Assembly: GCF_000069225.1 (NCBI RefSeq)
Contig: NC_010407.1
Location: 2,976,001 to 3,040,000 of the forward strand
Source of the DNA: Clavibacter sepedonicus
GTDB taxonomy: Bacteria; Actinomycetota; Actinomycetes; Actinomycetales; Microbacteriaceae
DNA: 64,000 nt
Direction of reading: 5' to 3'
Made by a program: the position numbers and the translations under genes
In this document: positions 1 to 8,098 of the stretch, in pieces
Layout of the letters: each line of letters opens with the position of its first letter
Numbering within the stretch: the stretch's first letter is position 1
The notes under the pieces: generated by a model
What the model was told of the DNA's origin: nothing
Seen by the model: the letters and a program-made list of their open reading frames with translations, nothing else
Databases searched by the model: none

Positions 1-456
1 CGCCTCGCCGTGCCGCAGCGCGAGCACGGTGACGACGAGGGCGGCGCCGTGCGAGAGGAGCATGCCGGGGGCGATCGCGCCGCCTGCGCCCGAGGGGACG
101 GCGTCGAGGCCCGGGATCGCCAGCGCCGACGCGCCGTGCCCCATGCCCGCGTGCGGATCCGCCGCGACGGACGCCCCGGTCGCGTCGCCCGCCGCCGTGA
201 ACAGGCCGTGGAAGAGGAGCTGGCTGACGCCCACCGCGGCGACGAGGCGCCACAGCGCGGTGCGCGTGCCGGCGAGCGCGATGGCCGCGAGCGACGCGAG
301 CGCGAGCCCGAACGCCACGACGCCCCACGCGGGAGCGGCCCCGCCGCCGGCCTCGTGGAAGAGGGCGGCCACGAACGTGGCGGTGGTGGATGCGGCGAGC
401 CCCCGGATCACGCGCTGGACGCGCGGCGGGATCGGGTTCGGGGACGGGGCGGGCAT
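1..456 (-). CDS. Partial His-rich membrane protein (C-terminus beyond window)
   Basis: The reverse strand is open from an ATG at 456 to the left edge, giving 152 residues with no stop. About four hydrophobic stretches are visible: near residues 18-32, 37-58, 62-82 and 130-148. Histidines lie at or near their ends (LFHEAGG, LFHGLF, DPHAGMGHG, LLSHGAA), a pattern that could suit metal handling, but this is only suggestive. Third codon positions are nearly all G or C, which supports real coding. It is transcribed in the same direction as the levansucrase downstream of it in coordinates, with a 72 bp gap from that gene's stop. I do not recognise the family. Confidence 0.6.
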   Translation of the reverse strand, partial: MPAPSPNPIPPRVQRVIRGLAASTTATFVAALFHEAGGGAAPAWGVVAFGLALASLAAIALAGTRTALWRLVAAVGVSQLLFHGLFTAAGDATGASVAADPHAGMGHGASALAIPGLDAVPSGAGGAIAPGMLLSHGAALVVTVLALRHGEA

Positions 457-528
457 CGACAGCGAGTGTAGAGGAGCGGCCCGGGAGGACGCGGCGACGG
501 CGGAGGGGCCGCCGTCGCCGCGCCTCGC

Positions 529-2094
529 CTACTGCGGCGGGTGCGCCGGGTCGAACGCGCGGGTCGTCGGGATGTCGGCGTACCCGCCGAGCCCTCCCTT
601 GCCGTAGCCCCGGTCGAGCTCGGAGGTGTCGCCGTCGAACTCGAGCCTCACCGTCGGCCCGAGCGTCCCGCCACGGCGGAAGGACTCCTTCGAGCCGACG
701 GCGTCGATGAACGACTCCACCAGCCCGCCCGGGAGGATGTAGCTCGAGTACGCCTGGAACGCGCCCGGCGTCTGGTTGTAGTCGGGCGCGTACGCGGTGC
801 CGCCCGCGTAGTTCAGGTTCGTCGGGTTGCCGAGCACGAGGCCGGATCCGCCGTTCATCGGCTTGTAGTCGCTCCGCAGGCCGTTGCCCACGAAGCCGTA
901 CACGCCCTCGGGGCCGTCGATGCCGTTGGCGAACGTGGACCGATGGCTGATCGTGAACAGGTAGTGCTTGCCGTTCTCGATCATCACCTCGGGCCGCTCG
1001 GTCTGGTCGGTCACGCACGCCGACTCGAGCAGCGGATCGAGGTAGTGCCACTTCGTGAGGTCCGCGTCGTCCGCGACCGCGAGGCCGATGGACGCCATCT
1101 GGTAGTTCGCACCGCTCGCGGTCACCTCCTTCGGGTCCTCCGCCGCGGGGTCGCCCTTCCGGTAGCCGAGGTCGGCCGCATCGCACCGCTGCTCGCCGCG
1201 CTTCCCGGCGACGTTGGCCTCGAACACCATGTAGGTCTTGCCCGGGTGGTCCGGATCCGTGAACGTGAACGGGTCGCGGAAGTTGGTGGACCAGTTCTGC
1301 TCGTTGGTCTGGTACTTCTGCCCGTCGGGGCGCAGCAGCGGGGTCACCGTCTCGAAGCCCTTCAGCGCGACCGCGCCGTCGACCTTCTCGACGCGCCCCT
1401 GGCTGAGCGAGATGACCGGGTCCGCGGGCTTCACGTCCTGGCCCTTCGCGTCGCGGTAGAACGCGACGTCGGTGAAGAACAGCTTGACCGTGCCGTCGGC
1501 CATGATCCGCGCGGATCCCGACCACTCGGCCTGCTGCGAGAACGACTGGTCGGGGAAGATCCCGTCCGTCACGCCGTCCTCGAACACGTTCCCCTGGTAG
1601 GTCCAGCCGCCGTTCTCCGGGCGCTGCTCCGCCGGGATCCCGGTGGGCCGCGTGAAGTAGCCGATCTTGGCGTACGTGTGCCGGTCGTCGAACGACAGGG
1701 TGCGCGGGGCCGTGAGCGCGAAGATCACGTCGTAGCCGTCGACGCTGTAGGTCTGGCCCGACGAGTCCGTCAGGGGCCAGGTGTCCCAGACGTAGGCCTG
1801 GTCGGTCATGGACGGGAAGTCCTGCGGCACCTGCGGCATGGTCAGCGCCTCCGGCATGGAGTTCTGCCGGGGCGCCGCGGTCGGATCGGACAGCTTGGCG
1901 ATCTGCTTGGCGTCCGCGCGGGTCCAGTGGGCCGTGAAGTCGTCCTCCGGCGCGTACGCCTCCTGCGTGTGGACGGTAGGCCGCGGTGGCGTCGTGCCTG
2001 CGGCCTGGGCGGATCCGCCGGCGAGCAGCGCGGACGCCACCACCAGGGTCGCCGCGGCGGACGCGGACAGCCCGCGCCTGATTCTCTTGGTCAC
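529..2094 (-). CDS. Secreted levansucrase (GH68)
   Basis: Transfers fructose from sucrose to a growing beta-2,6-fructan (levan), or to water, outside the cell. The 521-residue product starts at GTG 2094. Residues 1-32 form a signal peptide (basic TKRIRR, hydrophobic core, AQA-A cleavage region). The GH68 catalytic triad is visible: nucleophile D104 in VWDTWPL, transition-state stabiliser D274 in FRDPF, and acid/base E366 in DQTERPEV. EWSGSA at 190-195 is also a family motif. Length suits secreted GH68 enzymes. It is divergent from the GH32 gene at 2361, so synthesis and breakdown of fructan share one intergenic region. In Clavibacter, levan is an established exopolysaccharide. The sucrose and levan specificity is inferred from family. 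Confidence 0.95.
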   Translation of the reverse strand: MTKRIRRGLSASAAATLVVASALLAGGSAQAAGTTPPRPTVHTQEAYAPEDDFTAHWTRADAKQIAKLSDPTAAPRQNSMPEALTMPQVPQDFPSMTDQAYVWDTWPLTDSSGQTYSVDGYDVIFALTAPRTLSFDDRHTYAKIGYFTRPTGIPAEQRPENGGWTYQGNVFEDGVTDGIFPDQSFSQQAEWSGSARIMADGTVKLFFTDVAFYRDAKGQDVKPADPVISLSQGRVEKVDGAVALKGFETVTPLLRPDGQKYQTNEQNWSTNFRDPFTFTDPDHPGKTYMVFEANVAGKRGEQRCDAADLGYRKGDPAAEDPKEVTASGANYQMASIGLAVADDADLTKWHYLDPLLESACVTDQTERPEVMIENGKHYLFTISHRSTFANGIDGPEGVYGFVGNGLRSDYKPMNGGSGLVLGNPTNLNYAGGTAYAPDYNQTPGAFQAYSSYILPGGLVESFIDAVGSKESFRRGGTLGPTVRLEFDGDTSELDRGYGKGGLGGYADIPTTRAFDPAHPPQ

Positions 2095-2360
2095 CTGTTC
2101 TCACTCTCGTTCTCGTGTCGATGAGTCCGATCGCGTCGCGCGGTGCACGCTCCCCCGGTCGGGGAGCCTAGGGGGTGGCGGGGGCGTGGCGCGCCCCCGG
2201 ACGGGGTCGGCGACGAATCCCGGGCGTGTCTCCCGTTCGGGGTGGACACGGCCCCGTCGAGCCGGTACCGTCGCTGATCGGTCGTGCGGCGGTGCATGCT
2301 CTCCCGCTCCGCTCCGCCACCCGTCTGCCCCCGATCGCCCACCGCGAGGAGACCGACGAC
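2095..2360. promoter_or_regulatory. Divergent promoter region, levansucrase and GH32 genes
   Basis: For the GH32 gene a good promoter is visible: -35 TGGACA at 2243-2248, 17 nt spacer, -10 TACCGT at 2266-2271, leaving a leader of about 80 nt. For levansucrase the only clear -10 candidate is TAGGCT, reverse strand near 2165-2170, without a convincing -35. No obvious long operator palindrome was found. The GH32 ribosome site is GAGGAG at 2346-2351. Confidence 0.55.
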
Positions 2361-4001
2361 ATGACCGCATCCCCGTCGCGCCCGCCCGCCGCCGGGCCGG
2401 CGCGACGCGTGCGCGACCGGGTCCGGCTGCTCGCCCGCCGCCACCCCCGCGCCCTCATCGTGATCGTCGCGATCCTCCTGGTCGCCGCCCTCGTCGTCGC
2501 CGTGCGCGGCATCACGGGCGCCGACCGCGGGCCCGTGACGCCCCCGCCGCCCGCGCCCCGCGCCGCCGACGGCGGCATCCACATCCGCCCGTCCGGCGAG
2601 TTCATGAACGACCCGCAGCGGCCCTTCCTGCTCGACGGCGTCTGGCACGCGTACGCGCTCGTCAACGCCGACCACCCGGGCGGCAACGGATCCTCGTGGC
2701 GGCACTACACGTCGGCTGACATGGTCACGTGGCACGACGAGGGCGTCGCGATCGACAAGTACGACACCCCGCTCGGCGACGCCGAGACCGGCAGCGTCGT
2801 GGTCGACACCGCGAACACGTCCGGCCTCGGCGCCGGCACGGTGATCGCGATCCTCACGCAGCAGTCCGACGGCGTGCAGCGGCAGTCCCTCTACTACTCC
2901 ACCGACGGCGGCTACCGCTTCGCGCCCTACGCGCGGAACCCCGTGATGGACAACCCGGGCGGCCCCGACTTCCGCGACCCGAAGGTCGTGTGGGACGGCG
3001 CGCACGGGCGTTGGAGCATGGCGCTCGCGGAGGGCCGGCGCATCGGCTTCTACACGTCGCCCGACCTCATCCACTGGACCTACCGCTCCGACTTCGCGCG
3101 CGACGACCTCGGCACGATGGAGACCCCGGACGTGTTCCCCATCGCGAGCGCGGACGAGCCCGACCGCGTCCGCTGGGTGCTCGGGGTCGGCGCGAACGGC
3201 GCCGCCCAGGGCCGCGGCACGGGCTACGCGTACTGGGTCGGCGACTTCGACGGCGAGCGCTTCACGACCGACGACGACACCCCGCGCTGGCTCGACCAGG
3301 GCGCCGACCTCTACGCGGCGGTCACCTGGGCGGATCCGGCCGACGGCACCGCCCCCACCCGCCGCTACGCGATGGGCTGGACGAGCAGCTGGGACTACGC
3401 GGACCGGCTGCCGCTCCGGGACGGCGGCGCGGGCGGCGGCCAGTCGCTCGTGCGGGAGCTGCGGCTGGTGCCCGACGGCGACGGCTGGGCCCTCCGCTCG
3501 ACCCCCCTCGACGCGCTGGCCGGGCGCGAGGGCGACGCCCGTCCCATCCCGGACGCGCGCGTCGACTCCGACGCGCCGCTGGCCGACGCCCCCGACGGCC
3601 CCTCCCGCCTCCGCCTCACGCTCACGCCCGACCCGGCGGATCCCGCGCGCGAGACCCGCGTGCGGCTCGCCTCCCCCGAGGGCGGCACCGTCACGGTCGG
3701 CTTCGACGCGGCCAGGCGGCAGGCGTTCGTCGTACGCGACGACGACCCGGACGGGCTCATGCCGGACGCCTACGACCGGGTGTCGACCGCGCCGCTGCCC
3801 GACGCGGCGGCCGGGGATCCGGTCACGCTCGACCTCGTCCTCGACGACCGCACGCTCGAGGCCTTCGTCGACGGCGACGCCGCCGTCCTCACGAGCGCGA
3901 CGGTCGGGACGCTCGCCGGCGCGGGCCTCTCCGTGGAGGCCGTCGACGGCGCGACGCGCCTGACCGACGCGAGCTGGACCGCGTTCGACGTCGGCCGCTG
4001 A
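2361..4001 (+). CDS. Membrane-anchored GH32 fructan/sucrose hydrolase (levanase/invertase type)
   Basis: Hydrolyses beta-fructosides such as sucrose, levan or inulin; exact substrate not decided from sequence. I chose ATG 2361 because GAGGAG lies ten bases upstream and the protein then begins with a short basic tail and a single hydrophobic helix (about residues 30-49), followed by a proline-rich linker. No clear cleavage site follows, so it may stay anchored with the catalytic domain outside. GH32 motifs are present: nucleophile D84 in FMNDPQRP, FRDP at 204-207, and acid/base E254 in ETPD, where the usual ECP cysteine is Thr. The region after about residue 390 fits the C-terminal beta-sandwich. 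546 residues. Divergent from levansucrase, so likely part of fructan turnover. Confidence 0.88.
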   Translation: MTASPSRPPAAGPARRVRDRVRLLARRHPRALIVIVAILLVAALVVAVRGITGADRGPVTPPPPAPRAADGGIHIRPSGEFMNDPQRPFLLDGVWHAYALVNADHPGGNGSSWRHYTSADMVTWHDEGVAIDKYDTPLGDAETGSVVVDTANTSGLGAGTVIAILTQQSDGVQRQSLYYSTDGGYRFAPYARNPVMDNPGGPDFRDPKVVWDGAHGRWSMALAEGRRIGFYTSPDLIHWTYRSDFARDDLGTMETPDVFPIASADEPDRVRWVLGVGANGAAQGRGTGYAYWVGDFDGERFTTDDDTPRWLDQGADLYAAVTWADPADGTAPTRRYAMGWTSSWDYADRLPLRDGGAGGGQSLVRELRLVPDGDGWALRSTPLDALAGREGDARPIPDARVDSDAPLADAPDGPSRLRLTLTPDPADPARETRVRLASPEGGTVTVGFDAARRQAFVVRDDDPDGLMPDAYDRVSTAPLPDAAAGDPVTLDLVLDDRTLEAFVDGDAAVLTSATVGTLAGAGLSVEAVDGATRLTDASWTAFDVGR

Positions 4002-4032
4002 GGAACCCGTCGCGGCGGCCGCCCGGCCCGGA

Positions 4033-4500
4033 TCAGGCGGCGGCCTCGTCGTCCGGATCCGCGAGCGCACCCGTGAGCCGCCCCACCACGTCGTCGAGCG
4101 CGTCGCGCAGCGCCTCGAGCTCGGCGACGGTCATGCCGGTGCGCGCGGCCGCCTGCGCGGGCACGTCGAGCGCCCGCTCGCGGAGCTCACGGCCGGCTGC
4201 GGTGAGGGAGACCACGACGATCCGCTCGTCCGCGGAGCTCCTGGCCCGGTCGACGAACCCGGCGGCCTGCAGCCGCTTGAGCAGCGGCGTCAGCGTCGCG
4301 GGCTCGAGCTGCAGGGTGGATCCGAGGCCCGAGACCGAGCGGTCGTCGCGCTCCCACAGCGCCAGCATCACGAGGTACTGCGTGTGCGTCAGCCCGAGCG
4401 GCTCGAGGATCGGCCGGTACACGGCCACCACGGTGCGTGCCGCGACCACCGCCTGGAAGCAGACCTGGCTCTCGAGTGCCAGGGGATCCGTCGTCGTCAT
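4033..4500 (-). CDS. MarR-family regulator, OhrR-like
   Basis: A 155-residue winged-helix repressor. The N-terminal QVCF places Cys14 where OhrR proteins carry the peroxide-sensing cysteine, and the recognition helix region (LQLEPATLTPLLKRLQAAG, about 62-80) and wing (DERIVVVSLTAAG) are typical. Known OhrR proteins are oxidised by organic hydroperoxides and release the ohr gene. No ohr gene is seen in this window, so the target may lie elsewhere or be the VOC gene directly upstream on the same strand (67 bp gap). It converges with the GH32 gene, separated by 31 bp. The C-terminal tail is acidic and alanine-rich. Family call is firm; the OhrR subtype rests on Cys14. Confidence 0.85.
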   Translation of the reverse strand: MTTTDPLALESQVCFQAVVAARTVVAVYRPILEPLGLTHTQYLVMLALWERDDRSVSGLGSTLQLEPATLTPLLKRLQAAGFVDRARSSADERIVVVSLTAAGRELRERALDVPAQAAARTGMTVAELEALRDALDDVVGRLTGALADPDDEAAA

Positions 4501-4566
4501 CGCGTCCTCCTCGACCGGTGTCGTGCCCTGTTCGGCACTGGGGGAAATGTTACGCAGGCGCGGGCA

Positions 4567-5034
4567 TCAGCCCGCGACGACGAGCTCCACGTTGATGTCG
4601 TCCGGGTCATGCACGGAGAGGATCGACATGCCCGTGGGGAAGTCGATGACCTCGCCGTGGGAGATGCCGCGCTCCGCGAAGAGCGCCGCGGCGCGCACGA
4701 GGTCGTCGCGCGAGCCGACCTGCAGGCTCACGTGGTCGAGGCCGCGGGCCGCGGGGTCGAACGCGGCGCCGTCGGACGCGACCCCGCCATCGGCGATGGG
4801 GCGGAGGCCGAGCAGCTGCGAGCCGACGCCGTAGATGACGCCGCCGAAGTACTGGGCAGGATCCTCGCGCACGGCCGCGTCGCTCGGGTCGCTCTCGCTC
4901 TCGATGGCGGGGGTGAGGCCCAGCACGCCCTCGTAGAAGGCACGCGAGCGGGCCAGATCGGTGACGGAGAGGCGCACGTGGTGCACGCCGGTGATGGAGT
5001 CGAGAGCTGCGGTGGTCGCGCTGGTGTCGGTCAT
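4567..5034 (-). CDS. VOC-superfamily protein (glyoxalase/bleomycin-resistance fold)
   Basis: 155 residues with two beta-alpha-beta-beta-beta modules. GVHHVRLSV near residue 16-24 and GLDHVSLQV near 97-105 begin the two halves with the histidines that usually bind metal, and DINVELV near the end supplies a glutamate. SRAFYEGVLG is the typical first helix. Substrate cannot be told; members include dioxygenases, isomerases and thiol transferases. The ATG at 5034 lies 6 nt from a -10 TAGCGT on the reverse strand, so the message is probably leaderless. The OhrR-like gene follows on the same strand and may be co-transcribed, which would suggest a role in oxidative or electrophile stress. That link is inference. 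Confidence 0.8.
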   Translation of the reverse strand: MTDTSATTAALDSITGVHHVRLSVTDLARSRAFYEGVLGLTPAIESESDPSDAAVREDPAQYFGGVIYGVGSQLLGLRPIADGGVASDGAAFDPAARGLDHVSLQVGSRDDLVRAAALFAERGISHGEVIDFPTGMSILSVHDPDDINVELVVAG

Positions 5035-5040
5035 GCTCCG

Positions 5041-5046
5041 ACGCTA
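5041..5046 (-). promoter_or_regulatory. -10 box (TAGCGT), leaderless VOC gene
   Basis: TAGCGT on the reverse strand, 6 nt before the ATG at 5034. No ribosome-binding site lies between. Confidence 0.6.
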
Positions 5047-5132
5047 GGACGGTCCGCGCCAGGCGTCCCGGATCGCTTCGGTTTCCGACCACGGCTCCCG
5101 GCGGGCAGCCGGACGGTCGCCGCTGGACGGGG

Positions 5133-6086
5133 TCAGTCGTGCAGGTCGATGCCCCAGGTGCCGGACCACTCGGATCCGGGCTCGAGAGTGATGAGGCCGT
5201 CGCCCGAGTTGAAGGCGTCGGCCGGTGCCGTCATCGGCTCCACCGCGACCGCCCACACGTGCCCGTCGGCGACGGGGTACCAGGGCGTGACGAAGACCTG
5301 CCAGTAGGTGAACTCGCCGTCGGCCCAGATCTCGGTGCGCCGGCCGTCGGGGGCCTGGACGCCGTGGCGCGTGACGCCGTCGACCACGCGGGCATCGGCC
5401 CACGCGTCGTCGAGCTGCGCGTCGCGCACGCGCACGCCCTGGCGCAGGTCGTAGCGCGTGCCGTCGACCGGCGTCTGCGCGCCGGTGGGGTTGAGGCGCA
5501 CGGGATCCACCTCGATGTGGGTGGGCGCGTCGATGACGACCTCGAGGTCCTCGGTGGGCACGTCGCCCACGCGGAGGAAGGGGTGCGTCCCCACGGCGAC
5601 GGGCGCGTCGGCGTCGCCGACGTTGCGGATCACGTGCGTGACGCGGACACCGGAGCCCGTGAGCTCGTACCGCACGCTCGTCTCGAGGGCGAAGGGGTAG
5701 CCGCGCTGCGGGTGGACGTCGGCGGCCAGCGTGATCGACACGTCGTGGCGCTCCACGAGGCGGTACGGGGAGTGCAGGAGCAGCCCGTGGATCGCGTTCT
5801 CGCGGTCGACCTCGGTGATGTCGAGCTGGTGCGTGACGCCGCCGTGCTCCCAGACGCCGTCGCGGATCCGGTTGGGCCAGGGCGCGAGCACGATCCCGCT
5901 GCAGAAGGGGGGCCGGGCGTGGTCCGGGTAGGACTGCACGAGGTCGGTGCCGTCGACCTGGAGGACGCGGAGCGCGGCCCCGACCTCGGCGATCACGATG
6001 CGCTGGGAGCGGCCGTCCACCTCCGCGGTGAGCTCGTGCTGCTGGCCGGTGGGGAGGCGGGGTACGTACGTCACGTCGTCGGGCAC
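5133..6086 (-). CDS. Aldose 1-epimerase family protein (GalM-like)
   Basis: Interconverts alpha and beta anomers of hexoses such as glucose or galactose; the exact sugar is not evident. 317 residues. Family landmarks: PWPNRIRDG with the conserved N-R near residue 70, IHGLLLH with a catalytic histidine near 99, GTHPFL with the second histidine near 165, and VEPMTAPADAFN with the catalytic glutamate near 283. This arrangement fits the actinobacterial YeaD/GalM-like group. The GTG start at 6086 is 6 nt from a -10 TAGGCT, so it is probably leaderless and a single-gene unit. It is divergent from the DsbA-like gene and is not in a sugar operon here, so its pathway role is open. Confidence 0.88.
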   Translation of the reverse strand: MPDDVTYVPRLPTGQQHELTAEVDGRSQRIVIAEVGAALRVLQVDGTDLVQSYPDHARPPFCSGIVLAPWPNRIRDGVWEHGGVTHQLDITEVDRENAIHGLLLHSPYRLVERHDVSITLAADVHPQRGYPFALETSVRYELTGSGVRVTHVIRNVGDADAPVAVGTHPFLRVGDVPTEDLEVVIDAPTHIEVDPVRLNPTGAQTPVDGTRYDLRQGVRVRDAQLDDAWADARVVDGVTRHGVQAPDGRRTEIWADGEFTYWQVFVTPWYPVADGHVWAVAVEPMTAPADAFNSGDGLITLEPGSEWSGTWGIDLHD

Positions 6087-6092
6087 TCGCCG

Positions 6093-6098
6093 AGCCTA
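6093..6098 (-). promoter_or_regulatory. -10 box (TAGGCT), leaderless aldose epimerase gene
   Basis: TAGGCT on the reverse strand, 6 nt before the GTG start at 6086. Confidence 0.6.
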
Positions 6099-6148
6099 TC
6101 CATACGAGGCGCTGTGGCGCCTCCCAGGAGCGCGGCCATGCGGATCCC

Positions 6149-6154
6149 TAGGAT
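6149..6154 (+). promoter_or_regulatory. -10 box (TAGGAT), DsbA-like gene
   Basis: TAGGAT lies 7 nt before ATG 6162. It supports that start over an in-frame ATG at 6138, which has AGGAG at 6126-6130 in front of it. Confidence 0.5.
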
Positions 6155-6161
6155 CGTCGGC

Positions 6162-6962
6162 ATGGCCCGGCACGAGAACGAGAAGGTACGCGCGATCCGC
6201 GAGAAGGCACGCATCGAGAGGGCCCTCGACGACCGGCGCCGCAAGCGCCGCCGCCTCATCACCCAGTTCTCCGTCGCGGGCGGCCTCGTCATCGTCATCG
6301 CGGCCATCGCCGGCGGCGTCTACCTCCTCGGGCAGTCCCAGGCGGCGAGCGCCGCGGGCCCCGTCCAGGACACGACCGCCGCGCTGTCCACGGGCGACCA
6401 GGTGCGCATCGCGACCGAGCCCACCGGCGTGAGCGTCGGGGCGGCCGACGCCCCCGTCACCATGGACGTCTTCGAGGACTACTCGTGCCCCCACTGCGCG
6501 CAGTACGAGGCCGAGACCGGCCCCCTGCTCGACCGGATCGCCGCCACCGGCCAGGTGCGCATCGTCTACCACCCCATCCAGATCGTCACGAAGTACGGGG
6601 TCGTCGCGGGCAGCGCCGCCGCGTGCGTGCTGGCCGAGGAGCCCGACAAGTGGCCGGCCGTGCACTCGGCCCTGTTCGACAACCACTCCACCATCACCGA
6701 CTCGTGGACCCACGCCGACTTCGTCACCTGGCTCACCACCCAGGGCGTCACGGCGGACGCGGCGCGCACCTGCGTGGCCGAGGGCAGGTACTCGTCGTGG
6801 ATCACGAGCAACACCTCCGACGCGACCTCCGCCGGCGTCACGGGCACCCCGACGCTGCGGATCCAGGGCGACATCGTGACCACCGTCGCCGGGCAGGACC
6901 TCGTGGACGCGCTCACGAAGGCCGGCGCGGATCTGCCCCAGGGCATCGCGGCCGACAGCTGA
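6162..6962 (+). CDS. DsbA-family thiol oxidoreductase-like protein, membrane-anchored
   Basis: A 266-residue protein with a charged cytoplasmic N-terminus (RKARIERALDDRRRKRRR), one membrane helix at about 38-59, then an extracytoplasmic DsbA/thioredoxin_4 domain. The redox motif is CPHC in FEDYSCPHC. TGTPTL near 228-233 holds the conserved cis-proline. Two more cysteines are present (AAACVLAEE, ARTCVAEG). Such proteins in actinobacteria are thought to help oxidative folding or maturation of secreted proteins; partner unknown. Start choice: ATG 6162 fits the leaderless pattern common here; an in-frame ATG at 6138 has AGGAG at good spacing and cannot be excluded. It converges with the AlkA-type gene across a strong hairpin. 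Confidence 0.87.
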   Translation: MARHENEKVRAIREKARIERALDDRRRKRRRLITQFSVAGGLVIVIAAIAGGVYLLGQSQAASAAGPVQDTTAALSTGDQVRIATEPTGVSVGAADAPVTMDVFEDYSCPHCAQYEAETGPLLDRIAATGQVRIVYHPIQIVTKYGVVAGSAAACVLAEEPDKWPAVHSALFDNHSTITDSWTHADFVTWLTTQGVTADAARTCVAEGRYSSWITSNTSDATSAGVTGTPTLRIQGDIVTTVAGQDLVDALTKAGADLPQGIAADS

Positions 6963-6965
6963 TCC

Positions 6966-6990
6966 GACGGGCGGCCGTCGGCCGCTCGTC
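6966..6990. terminator. Hairpin between converging genes
   Basis: An 11-pair stem with a GTC loop: GACGGGCGGCC pairs with GGCCGCTCGTC, with one G-U pair. It lies directly after the DsbA-like stop and 37 bp from the AlkA stop. No T-run follows, as is usual in this GC range, so bidirectional termination is inferred. Confidence 0.55.
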
Positions 6991-7026
6991 GCCCAGTGCG
7001 CCTGGTGACCCGGTGCGCGCGATGGC

Positions 7027-7992
7027 TCAGTGCGCGCGATGGTCCTGCACCGTCATCCGCGGGCCGAAGCGCGGCTTCCGGAACCCGCTCGCCTCGATGA
7101 GGCGCATCACCCGCTGACGGTGCCCGCGCCACGGCTCGAGCAGCTCCAGCATCCCGTCGTCGTCGACCGGGTGGCCGACGAGCGCCCACCCGACCATGTC
7201 GTGCACGTGGTAGTCGCCGACGCTCACGGAGTCCGGATCCCCGTGGGCGCGCTGCGTGGTCTCCGCCGCCGTCCAGATCCCGACGCCCGGGATCGACCGC
7301 AGCCGCCGGGTGATCTCCTCGCTCCCCCGCCCGAGCGCCAGCGTCCGCTCCAGGCCCGCCGCCGACGTCGCCACGGCGATGAGCGTGCGCGACCGCTTCG
7401 GATCCACGCCCGCGCGGTGCCACTCCCACGACGGGATGAGCCGCCAGCGCTCGGGCGACGGCAGCACGCGCATGCCCGCGGGCACGGGGCCGGGCGCGGG
7501 CTCGCCGTGCGCGAGGATCAGCTGCCGCCACGCCCGCCGGGCCTCGAGCCCCGTGACCTTCTGCTCGAGCACCGCGGACGCCATCGCCTCGAAGACGTGG
7601 TTCGTGCGCATGAGACGGAGCGCGGGCAGCCGTCGGCGCGCGTCGCGGAGGAGCGGATGCGCGGAGACGTCGAGGCCGGACCAGTCGTCGCCCTCGCCGA
7701 GGAGCTCGGGCACGCCGTCGACGACCCACTCGGCCCCGGGGCCCCAGGCGCGCGCGTCGACGCCGCCGTCGGGCCGCGGATCCAGCCGCAGCGACGCGTT
7801 CCCGAGCGGCGTGCGGGCCGTGCGCCAGACGCCGACGCGGCGGGAGCCGGGCGGGGCCGGATCCCAGCGGCAGGTCGGATCCACGACCCCGCGGAACAGC
7901 GGGCGCAGCACGAGCCGCAGGTCGACCTCGCGGTCGGGCACGTAGGTCGTGCGCGCGTCGGGTGCCGTCACCTCCGCGCCGCCCTGGTCCAT
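7027..7992 (-). CDS. AlkA-type DNA-3-methyladenine glycosylase (HhH-GPD)
   Basis: Excises alkylated bases, starting base-excision repair. 321 residues. The HhH-GPD hallmark is clear: SIPGVGIWTAAET (233-245) is the helix-hairpin-helix, followed by VSVGDYH with catalytic Asp260. The N-terminal part matches the AlkA substrate-recognition domain, and FEAMASAVLEQKVT near 134-147 is the conserved core helix. No iron-sulfur cysteine cluster is present, which suits AlkA rather than EndoIII. ATG 7992 lies 6 nt from a -10 TAGCCT, so the message is probably leaderless. The 3' end contains half of a 13-bp direct repeat (7013-7025 and 7030-7042). Confidence 0.9.
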   Translation of the reverse strand: MDQGGAEVTAPDARTTYVPDREVDLRLVLRPLFRGVVDPTCRWDPAPPGSRRVGVWRTARTPLGNASLRLDPRPDGGVDARAWGPGAEWVVDGVPELLGEGDDWSGLDVSAHPLLRDARRRLPALRLMRTNHVFEAMASAVLEQKVTGLEARRAWRQLILAHGEPAPGPVPAGMRVLPSPERWRLIPSWEWHRAGVDPKRSRTLIAVATSAAGLERTLALGRGSEEITRRLRSIPGVGIWTAAETTQRAHGDPDSVSVGDYHVHDMVGWALVGHPVDDDGMLELLEPWRGHRQRVMRLIEASGFRKPRFGPRMTVQDHRAH

Positions 7993-7998
7993 CCCCTC

Positions 7999-8004
7999 AG
8001 GCTA
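7999..8004 (-). promoter_or_regulatory. -10 box (TAGCCT), leaderless AlkA-type gene
   Basis: TAGCCT on the reverse strand, 6 nt before the ATG at 7992. Confidence 0.6.
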
Positions 8005-8044
8005 CGCACGGCCGCCGACGGCCGGCCCCGGACGAGGGCTACCG

Positions 8045-8095
8045 ATGTATGGCGAGGTATAGCATTCCGCTAGTCAGCCCCATACATCACTAGTC
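8045..8095 (+). promoter_or_regulatory. AT-rich leader with inverted and direct repeats before AAA ATPase
   Basis: ATGTATGG (8045-8052) and CCATACAT (8080-8087) form a perfect 8-bp inverted repeat. CTAGTC occurs at 8070-8075 and again at 8090-8095, 20 bp apart. The stretch is far richer in A and T than its surroundings. TATAGC and TAGCAT near 8058-8065 could hold a -10. It looks like an operator or a recombination footprint; which one cannot be told. Confidence 0.45.
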
Positions 8096-8098
8096 GAG

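Noticed and set aside
541..2124. 527-codon open frame on the plus strand
   Set aside because: Antisense to levansucrase; Val/Arg-rich composition with no family motifs.
2091..4070. 659-codon open frame on the minus strand
   Set aside because: Antisense to the GH32 gene, whose catalytic motifs and ribosome site are clear.
6138..6161. Upstream ATG (6138) as start of the DsbA-like gene
   Set aside because: AGGAG makes it possible, but TAGGAT 7 nt before ATG 6162 fits the leaderless pattern seen repeatedly here. Noted as alternative.
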